Positions 17,470 through 23,748 of a stretch of DNA of 64,000 nt are shown here, in pieces (the stretch's first letter is position 1; each line of letters opens with the position of its first letter). The stretch spans positions 186,001 to 250,000 of the forward strand of contig NZ_JBHSRF010000002.1 in assembly GCF_042658925.1 (NCBI RefSeq), in the 5' to 3' direction. The position numbers and the translations under genes are program-made. This stretch comes from Sphaerisporangium aureirubrum (GTDB taxonomy: Bacteria > Actinomycetota > Actinomycetes > Streptosporangiales > Streptosporangiaceae). The notes under the pieces are model-generated. The model had not been told where the DNA came from and made no database searches. It saw only the letters and a list, made by a program, of their open reading frames with translations.

Positions 17470-19767
17470 TCAGCCGGCGACGGCCCTGGCGGGGGCGCCG
17501 GCGACGGGCGCGATGTGCACCTGCGTGATGGACGCCGGTCCTGAGGCGGTGACGCGCAGCACATCGCCGTCCCGGGTGGCGGTGACCGTCGTGTCACCGT
17601 CGACGTCATGGATGGTGGTACGGCTCGTGGAGCCGTCCGCGCCGCCGTAGCTGACCACGGTGACGTCCTCGAACGGCCCGTCGCCGACGGTGTCGCGCAC
17701 CTCGGTGAGCGGGATCAGCGCGCCGTACCTGACGAACAGCGGGATCTGGGCGAGCGGCTTGGTGACCGTGACGTACCTGCCCCCCTCGTGGACCTCGTGG
17801 GTCCAGTGATCGACCCAGCGCCCGGCGGGCAGGTAGACCTGCCGGGTACCTTCGGGTTCGGTCATCGGCGCGACCAGCAGGTCGGCCCCGAGGAGGTACT
17901 CCAGGTCGGCCTGCCAGGCCACCGGGTCGTCCGGGTGGTCGACGCACAGCGCCCGCAGCATGGGCGAGCCGGTGCGCGCCGAGACCACGGCGGCCGAGTA
18001 GATGTACGGCATCAGCCGGTACCGCAGGCGGATCGCCTCGGCGGCGAGTTCCTCCACCGCGGGGAACTCCCACGGCTCGCGGCTGGTGGTGCCGTGGAAG
18101 CGGACCAGCGGCGACAGGGCCCCGAACTGCGCCCACCGCACGTACAGGTCGTCGGACGGACGGCCGGTGAAGCCGCCCGCGTCGTGGCTCCAGTACGGCA
18201 CGCCGGACAGGCCGTGCGACAGGCCGCCGCGCAGCGTGCTGGCCATCGCGGAGTAGGAGGTGTAGCTGTCCCCACTCCACTGGGCGGCGTGCCGCTGGCC
18301 GCCGAGGTAGGACGAACGGGCCCAGACCATGCCGTGGCCGTTCTCCTCGCGGGTCACCTCGGCGACGAGGTCGTTGAACAGCAGCGCGTAGACGTTGTGC
18401 AGCTCCACGCCGGTCATGCCGTTGAAGGCGACGGCGTCGGCGGGCACGCCCTCGGCGAAGTCGGTCTTGAACAGCGCGACACCCTGCCGCAGCAGCCCGC
18501 GCAGCAGGCCGCGGAACCAGTCGGCGGCGGCCGGGTTGGTGAAGTCGACGATGCCGCCCGCAGGGTACGAGCCGTGCCAGGAGTCGGCGACGTACGTCCG
18601 GCCGTCCTGGTCCTTCAGGAAGTGCCCCTCGGCGTCGCCCTCGGCGTAGGCGGGGCTGAGGTGGGAGACGTAGGGGTTCATCCACAGGCAGACCCTGAAG
18701 CCCTGTGCGGCCAGCGTGGTGAGCATGCCCTCGGGGTCGGGGAACGCCTCGGGGTCCCAGCGCAGGTCCGACCAGTGGTCCTCGGCCTGCCAGTAGCAGT
18801 CCAGGTGCAGCACGTCGCACGGGATGCCGCGCTCGCGGATCTTCGCGGCCCTGGCCAGCACCCGCTCGGCCGAGTCGCGGAAGAAGCCCGAGGAGATCCA
18901 GCTGCCGAAGGCCCACTTGGGCGGCAGCGCCGGGGCGCAGGTCAGGCGGTCGTAGCGCGCCAGCACCTCCGGGATCGCGGGCCCGGCGATCAGGTAGTAG
19001 TCGATGAGGTCGTCCGGGACGACGATCTCCACGCAGCTGTGGGTGGAGCGGCAGACGTCGAACTCGACCGGCGCGCCGCTGTCCACCAGCAGGCCGTAGC
19101 CGCGGCTGGAGATCATCAGCGGGACGTTCTTGTACGAGCGGTCGGACTCGGCGCCGAACGCGTCGAAGTTCCACATCAGCGGACGCTGGCCGCGCTTGTC
19201 GAGCGGGGTGAACTTCTCGCCGAACCCGGCGAAGCGCTCGTCCGGCCGGGCGGCGAGGCTCTCGTGGTAGGCCACGGTCGCGCCGTCCACCTGGGAGCGG
19301 CCGAACGGCAGCGTGCGCAGCCGGCCGCTGATGTCCACGTGGCCCTGGTCCTGCTCGGTGAGCACGCGGCCCCGCGCGTCGGTGAACCGTAGGTGCCAGG
19401 GGTCCAGGGTGATCTCGGCCCGCACGGCCCCGGCGTCCACGACGATCCTGGCGTCCTCGGTCTCGACCCGGGTGCCGGCGTACTGCCCCGGGGTCACCAT
19501 CTCGATGGCGCGGGCGCTGCGGGTGCGCGCCGCCACGTCCTGGCTGAGGCGGACCCGGATCACGCCCTCGCCCGCGGCGCTGACCTGGACGACGAGCACC
19601 TCTTCCGCGGAGGTGGACGCCTTCAGCGTCACGCCGTGCGCGTCGGCGGCCATCGGCTCGGCCCGGGTGAGGGCGGAAAGGCCCTGCTCTCCCCGGGAGC
19701 GCACCGGGAGCTCCGGCGGATCCGCGCTGAAGTACTCGTGCGCGATCAGAGGAGGACGGTAGGGCAT
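17470..19767 (-). CDS. GH31 alpha-xylosidase (YicI-like)
   Basis: 765-residue glycoside hydrolase family 31 enzyme, cytoplasmic (no signal peptide). The nucleophile motif FKTDFAEG (Asp436) matches the FKTDFGE signature of YicI-type alpha-xylosidases, and the acid/base is in WSGDSYTS (Asp500). It would remove non-reducing alpha-1,6-xylosyl residues, for example from isoprimeverose or xyloglucan oligosaccharides. ATG 19767 has AGGAG 7 nt upstream. It is first in a five-gene operon (GH31, binding protein, two permeases, GH3), and its promoter region contains a XylR/ROK-like half-site pair (19805-19830). Confidence 0.92.
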   Translation of the reverse strand: MPYRPPLIAHEYFSADPPELPVRSRGEQGLSALTRAEPMAADAHGVTLKASTSAEEVLVVQVSAAGEGVIRVRLSQDVAARTRSARAIEMVTPGQYAGTRVETEDARIVVDAGAVRAEITLDPWHLRFTDARGRVLTEQDQGHVDISGRLRTLPFGRSQVDGATVAYHESLAARPDERFAGFGEKFTPLDKRGQRPLMWNFDAFGAESDRSYKNVPLMISSRGYGLLVDSGAPVEFDVCRSTHSCVEIVVPDDLIDYYLIAGPAIPEVLARYDRLTCAPALPPKWAFGSWISSGFFRDSAERVLARAAKIRERGIPCDVLHLDCYWQAEDHWSDLRWDPEAFPDPEGMLTTLAAQGFRVCLWMNPYVSHLSPAYAEGDAEGHFLKDQDGRTYVADSWHGSYPAGGIVDFTNPAAADWFRGLLRGLLRQGVALFKTDFAEGVPADAVAFNGMTGVELHNVYALLFNDLVAEVTREENGHGMVWARSSYLGGQRHAAQWSGDSYTSYSAMASTLRGGLSHGLSGVPYWSHDAGGFTGRPSDDLYVRWAQFGALSPLVRFHGTTSREPWEFPAVEELAAEAIRLRYRLMPYIYSAAVVSARTGSPMLRALCVDHPDDPVAWQADLEYLLGADLLVAPMTEPEGTRQVYLPAGRWVDHWTHEVHEGGRYVTVTKPLAQIPLFVRYGALIPLTEVRDTVGDGPFEDVTVVSYGGADGSTSRTTIHDVDGDTTVTATRDGDVLRVTASGPASITQVHIAPVAGAPARAVAG

Positions 19768-19804
19768 TGGCACGCTCCTCGGGCGTTCCGGCGGGCGACT
19801 CGAA

Positions 19805-19830
19805 TTAGTTTGCCGACTATACGAACAAAC
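19805..19830. promoter_or_regulatory. Putative ROK/XylR-type operator 1
   Basis: TTAGTTTG (19805-19812) and CAAAC (19826-19830) form an inverted GTTTG/CAAAC pair in the divergent GH31-GH42 space. TTAGTTTG is the half-site known from XylR operators. The first 21 bases resemble operator 2. The cognate regulator is not in the window. Confidence 0.5.
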
Positions 19831-19876
19831 GTCAACGGATGAGCGGACGGATCCCCACGACGCCGGGACCCCGGCC

Positions 19877-21973
19877 ATGCGATCTTTAGTTTGGCCATCA
19901 CACGAAAAGCGGGGGGCGAGGACCACGGACAGACCGCTGCGAGCGTCCCGGCTCTGGTACGGCGGCGACTACAACCCCGAGCAGTGGCCCGAGGAGGTCT
20001 GGGAGCAGGACGCGGCCCTCATGCGCGCGGCCGGGGTCACCCTGGTCACCGTCGGCGTCTTCTCCTGGGCCGAGCTGGAACCCGAGCCCGGCCGGTTCCG
20101 CTTCGGGTGGATGGACCGCGTGCTCGGCCTGCTGCACGAGGCCGGGATCGGGGTCTGCCTCGCCACCCCCACCGCCGCTCCCCCGCCGTGGTTCGGCCTG
20201 GCCCACCCGGACGCGCTGCCGGTGCGGGCCGACGGCACGCCGGTGTCCCACGGCAGCAGGGACACCTACTGCGTGTGCGCCCCGGCGTACCGGGAGGCGT
20301 CGGCGCGGATCACCCGCGAGCTGGCCGGACGCTACGCGGGCCACCCCGCGCTCACGCTGTGGCACGCGCACAACGAGTACGGCACCTGGTGCCACTGCGA
20401 CCACGTCGCCGCCGCGTTCCGCGAGTGGCTGCGCGCCCGGCACGGCACGCTCGCGGCGCTGAACGACGCGTGGACCACCGCGTTCTGGAGCCAGCGCTAC
20501 TCGGCCTGGGAACAGGTCCGGCCGCCGAGGGCCACGCAGTACCTGCCGAACCCCGCCCAGGTGCTGGACTTCCGCCGGTTCCTGTCCGACGCGATGCTCG
20601 CGCACTTCCGCGCGCAGAAGGCCATGCTGCGCGAGCTGAGCCCCGGCGTGCCGGTCACCACCAACTTCGCGTTCGGGAGCTGGGTGCCGGTGGACCCGTG
20701 GCGGTGGGCGGACGAGGTGGACCTGATCGCGCTCGACCACTACCCCGGTGACCGCGACGCCGCCGCCGAGGAGACCGCGTTCGCCGCCGACCTGGCCAGG
20801 GGCTGGGCGGGCGGCAGGCCGTGGCTGCTGATGGAGCAGGCCGCGGGGGTGGTGTACACCGGGCCGCGCATGCTCACCAAGCGGCCCGGGGAGATCGCCC
20901 TGCACAGCCTGTCGCACATCGCGCGGGGGTCGGCCGGGGCGATGTTCTTCCAGTGGCGCGCCTCCCGCGGCGGGGCGGAGCTGTGGCACGGCGGCATGGT
21001 GCCGCACGCGGGCCCGGACAGCCGGGTGCACCGGGAGGTCCGCGCCCTCGGCGAGCTGCTGCCGTCCCTGGCCGGGCTCCGGGCGGACGGCCCGGTGTCG
21101 GTGGGCGCTCGGGCGGCGATCCTGTGGGACGCGCAGTCGTGGTGGGCGCTGGAGGCCCCGGCGTTCCCGTCGGCCGACCTGCGCTACCTGGACGCGGTGC
21201 GGCAGGCGCACCGGGTGCTCTGGCGGGGCGGCGTCCCCGTGGACTTCGCCTGCCCCGACCACGACCTGTCGTCCTACGACGTGGTGCTGGTGCCGTGCCT
21301 CTACCTGGTCTCCGACGCCACCGCCGCCCGCCTTACCGCCTATGTGGAGGGCGGGGGCACGCTGGTCGTGTCGTTCTTCAGCGGCGTCGCCGACGAGCAC
21401 GCCCGGGTGCGGCTCGGCGGATACCCCGGCGCGCTGCGCGACCTGCTCGGCGTCCGCACCGAGGAGTTCCTCCCCCTCGACGCCCCCGTCCCCGTGCACC
21501 TCCTCGAACCGTCCCCGACATCCACCACCGGGACCGCCTGGAGCGAGCGCGTCGAACTGCGCGGTGCCCGGCCGATCGCCACGTACGGCGGCGACCTGGA
21601 CGGCCTGCCCGCCGTCACCCGGCACACCCACGGCGCCGGGCAGGCGTTCTACCTGTCCACCCGACTGGACGACGCGGCGTACGCCCAGATCCTGACCGCC
21701 GCCGGCCTGCCCCCCACCGGCGTCCCGCCGGGGGTCGAGCTGATCCGCCGCGAGGGCGGCGACCGGGACTGGCTGTTCGCCCTCAACCACACCCCAGCCG
21801 CCCAGACGATCACCGCGCGCGGCGCCGACGTCCTCTCCGGCACCGAGATCGACGGCCCCCTGCGCCTCCCGCCGCGCGGCTTCGCCGTCCTGCGCACCCC
21901 GCCCGCGCCCGGGTCACGCGATGGCCACGATCCGGTGACGCCGCAATCCGGAAGGGGTGGTGCAACCGGATAA
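19877..21973 (+). CDS. GH42 beta-galactosidase
   Basis: 698-residue glycoside hydrolase family 42 enzyme without signal peptide. The family signature LWYGGDYNPEQWPEEVW lies near residue 26; the acid/base is in HNEYG (Glu167) and the nucleophile in LMEQAAG (Glu320). A trimerisation-like domain and small beta domain follow. It would remove beta-galactosyl caps in the cytoplasm. ATG 19877 is the only canonical in-frame start but lacks a ribosome site and lies before operator 2. A leaderless message or a non-ATG start near 19925 are alternatives. It is divergent from the alpha-xylosidase operon. Confidence 0.9.
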   Translation: MRSLVWPSHEKRGARTTDRPLRASRLWYGGDYNPEQWPEEVWEQDAALMRAAGVTLVTVGVFSWAELEPEPGRFRFGWMDRVLGLLHEAGIGVCLATPTAAPPPWFGLAHPDALPVRADGTPVSHGSRDTYCVCAPAYREASARITRELAGRYAGHPALTLWHAHNEYGTWCHCDHVAAAFREWLRARHGTLAALNDAWTTAFWSQRYSAWEQVRPPRATQYLPNPAQVLDFRRFLSDAMLAHFRAQKAMLRELSPGVPVTTNFAFGSWVPVDPWRWADEVDLIALDHYPGDRDAAAEETAFAADLARGWAGGRPWLLMEQAAGVVYTGPRMLTKRPGEIALHSLSHIARGSAGAMFFQWRASRGGAELWHGGMVPHAGPDSRVHREVRALGELLPSLAGLRADGPVSVGARAAILWDAQSWWALEAPAFPSADLRYLDAVRQAHRVLWRGGVPVDFACPDHDLSSYDVVLVPCLYLVSDATAARLTAYVEGGGTLVVSFFSGVADEHARVRLGGYPGALRDLLGVRTEEFLPLDAPVPVHLLEPSPTSTTGTAWSERVELRGARPIATYGGDLDGLPAVTRHTHGAGQAFYLSTRLDDAAYAQILTAAGLPPTGVPPGVELIRREGGDRDWLFALNHTPAAQTITARGADVLSGTEIDGPLRLPPRGFAVLRTPPAPGSRDGHDPVTPQSGRGGATG
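19886..19906. promoter_or_regulatory. Putative ROK/XylR-type operator 2
   Basis: TTAGTTTG (19886-19893) followed at the same distance as in operator 1 by ACGAA (19902-19906): 16 of 21 positions agree between the two sites. It lies just inside the predicted 5' end of the GH42 frame, which makes the GH42 start uncertain. Confidence 0.45.
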
Positions 21974-22046
21974 CAAGGGAAAGGCAAGCGAGGCGCGCGA
22001 TAGTCGGTCTCATCGACCCCGCGTGACAGCTCGGAGGGAGAGAGCG

Positions 22047-22148
22047 ATGAGGCGCATCAGAGTCACCAGTCCCCGCGCGATCCGCCGCACCACGAGCGCG
22101 TTCGTCCTGGATCTGCGCTCGCCGTCGGGGCGTCCGCTCCCGTACTAG
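22047..22148 (+). CDS. Short basic peptide A, unknown
   Basis: 33 codons, ATG 22047 with a strong GGAGGGAG site 6 nt upstream. The product is Arg-rich (begins MRRIRVTSPRAIRR) and ends FVLDLRSPSGRPLPY. Its core VLDLRSPSGR aligns with VVHLQSYTGR of the next short ORF. It follows the GH42 gene and precedes an AT-rich island. I do not recognise a family. A leader peptide, a ribosomally made peptide precursor or chance are all possible. Confidence 0.4.
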   Translation: MRRIRVTSPRAIRRTTSAFVLDLRSPSGRPLPY

Positions 22149-22200
22149 AGATCTTTACAATAGTCTTACGACAGCATCTGTAGACATCTCTATAACGAAC
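22146..22200. promoter_or_regulatory. AT-rich island with inverted repeat between two short ORFs
   Basis: 55 bp with 20 G+C (36%) in DNA that is otherwise mostly above 65%. It holds a perfect 7-bp inverted repeat TAGAGAT (22146-22152) / ATCTCTA (22186-22192) and an inner imperfect pair GTCTTAC/GTAGAC. TATAAC (22191-22196) could be a -10 box. Probable promoter/operator for peptide B. Confidence 0.45.
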
Positions 22201-22221
22201 GCATCACGTCGGGGGGACTCC

Positions 22222-22389
22222 ATGAGAAGGCTGAGCGCCGTACCCGCGTACCTACCCCGCACCAAGGTGCGCGACATCCGCTCCGCGCACCCCCGCCACC
22301 GCCCCCGCGACCCCAAGGTCGTCCACCTCCAGTCCTACACGGGCCGCAACGTCGTCCGCTTCCCGGGCAACCCCAGCCCCGCGGCCTGA
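22222..22389 (+). CDS. Short basic peptide B, unknown
   Basis: 55 codons, ATG 22222 with GGGGGGA 5 nt upstream. Begins MRRLSAVPAYLPRTKVRDIR and ends VVRFPGNPSPAA; rich in Arg, His and Pro. It shares the pattern V-x-x-L-x-S-x-(S/T)-G-R with peptide A, suggesting the two are related and real. It lies downstream of the AT-rich island. No family recognised; no maturation enzyme is adjacent. Confidence 0.45.
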   Translation: MRRLSAVPAYLPRTKVRDIRSAHPRHRPRDPKVVHLQSYTGRNVVRFPGNPSPAA

Positions 22390-22465
22390 CCCGAGGACGT
22401 CGCCGGACGCTGAGAGCGTGAGAACGTCCGCCCGGCGATGTCGACGACCGGCTTGAGTACTTCGA

Positions 22466-23266
22466 TCATCGCGACCCCGCTCTCGACAGGGCGCCGGCGG
22501 TGAAGGACGCGGGATAGGGCGAGCGTTCCAGCGCCTCGGCCGCCGTCAGGGTTCCCGCCGCGACCGCCTCGCACAGCGCGGCCACCTCGTCCAGCTCCGC
22601 CCGCTGACCGGCCACGAACGCCGCGTCCACGGGTTCCCCGTGCCCGGGCACCGTCGTGGACGCACCGAGCGCCGCCACGCCGCCCAGGGTGGACGGCCAC
22701 TCCAGGGGATAGGAGTCCTCGAACGCGGGCGGCGCGCCCTGCTCGACCAGATCCCCCGCGAACACCACACCGGCGTCCGGAACGTGGACCACCAGGTCGT
22801 GGCCGGTGTGCCCGGGACCGGGGTGCAGGAGCCGCACCACGCGGCCCCCCAGGTCGACCTCGGCCCGGTCCCGCACGAGACGGTCCGGCAGGACGATCCG
22901 GGTCGCCTCGATGCTCTCCGCGATATCCGTCCGCCCTGCGGTGCGGTAGTGCTCGGCCCAGGTGGCACGCTGCGCCTCCCCACCGGCCTCCAGCTCGGCC
23001 GCGCATCCGGGATGCGCCCACACCGCGCACTCCCCGAACGCCGCGGTGCCGAAGGTGTGGTCGAAGTGGGCGTGGGTGAGAACCACCGACCACGGCAGCG
23101 AGGTCACCTCGCGCACGGCCGCCGCGAACTCCGCCCCCTGCGCCTCGTCTCCCCCGGTGTCCACCACCAGGCAGCCACGCCCGCCGGCGATCAGCCCGAG
23201 GGAAAGGTCCAGCTCCTCGTGCCGCCGGACCAGCACCCCGTCGCCGACCTCGATCCAGCGCCCCAT
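22466..23266 (-). CDS. Metallo-beta-lactamase fold hydrolase
   Basis: 266-residue MBL-fold protein with the metal-binding signature THAHFDH, a later GHTGHD loop and FAGD, so it probably binds two zinc ions. No signal peptide, hence cytoplasmic. ATG 23266 lies 4 bp after the RHH-like gene, giving an operon. Substrate class (thioester, lactone, RNA) cannot be told from the sequence; the quinoprotein/SoxH-like hydrolase group is a reasonable comparison. Confidence 0.85.
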   Translation of the reverse strand: MGRWIEVGDGVLVRRHEELDLSLGLIAGGRGCLVVDTGGDEAQGAEFAAAVREVTSLPWSVVLTHAHFDHTFGTAAFGECAVWAHPGCAAELEAGGEAQRATWAEHYRTAGRTDIAESIEATRIVLPDRLVRDRAEVDLGGRVVRLLHPGPGHTGHDLVVHVPDAGVVFAGDLVEQGAPPAFEDSYPLEWPSTLGGVAALGASTTVPGHGEPVDAAFVAGQRAELDEVAALCEAVAAGTLTAAEALERSPYPASFTAGALSRAGSR

Positions 23267-23270
23267 CGGG

Positions 23271-23693
23271 TCAGGAGGAGGCCCCGCCCGGCGCCGTGTC
23301 CAGGTGGGCGAAGACATCCGGGGAGACAGGCTCAAGCTCGGACCCGACCAGCGCGGCCAGCTCGGCCCGCAGATCGAGCTCCACCTGACGCGTGACCGCC
23401 GCGACGACGTACCGCCCGACCCCCTCGTCACCCGCCCGCGCCCGCACCGCCGCGATCAGCGCCTCGGGCATCGCGAAGGTGACCTCGCGAACCGCCCCCT
23501 CGGGCGCTCCAGGGTCCCCACCGGGCCCCGCCGACCGCCCGAGGAACCCGGGCGAAGTAGTGGAGAGGTTCTCCAGGAACGCGACCGCGTGCGCGAGGTC
23601 CCCCTCGCTCAACTTCGCGGCCGGCTCCCCGTCCCATGCCAGCGGAGAACGGACGTCACCGGACTCCCCCGCTGCAACCGGCTCAGTGCTCAC
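23271..23693 (-). CDS. Small protein with RHH-like C-terminal half
   Basis: 140 residues. The C-terminal part (VREVTFAMPEALIAAVRARA, then GRYVVAAVTRQVELDLRAEL) has the strand-helix-helix pattern of ribbon-helix-helix antitoxin/repressor proteins. The N-terminal part has an amphipathic helix (DLAHAVAFLENL). It may bind DNA and regulate itself and the MBL gene 4 bp downstream. No toxin with a recognised fold is encoded beside it. Confidence 0.6.
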   Translation of the reverse strand: MSTEPVAAGESGDVRSPLAWDGEPAAKLSEGDLAHAVAFLENLSTTSPGFLGRSAGPGGDPGAPEGAVREVTFAMPEALIAAVRARAGDEGVGRYVVAAVTRQVELDLRAELAALVGSELEPVSPDVFAHLDTAPGGASS

Positions 23694-23712
23694 GCGCCGA
23701 TGCTAACCGAAT

Positions 23713-23740
23713 CCCCCGCCGGGCGGGTGCCCGGCGGGGG
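23713..23740 (-). terminator. Terminator of nrdR-nrdJ transcript
   Basis: Perfect 12-bp stem (23713-23724 with 23729-23740), 4-nt loop, starting 8 bp after the nrdJ stop and before the RHH-like gene. Confidence 0.8.
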
Positions 23741-23748
23741 ACGGCCGG

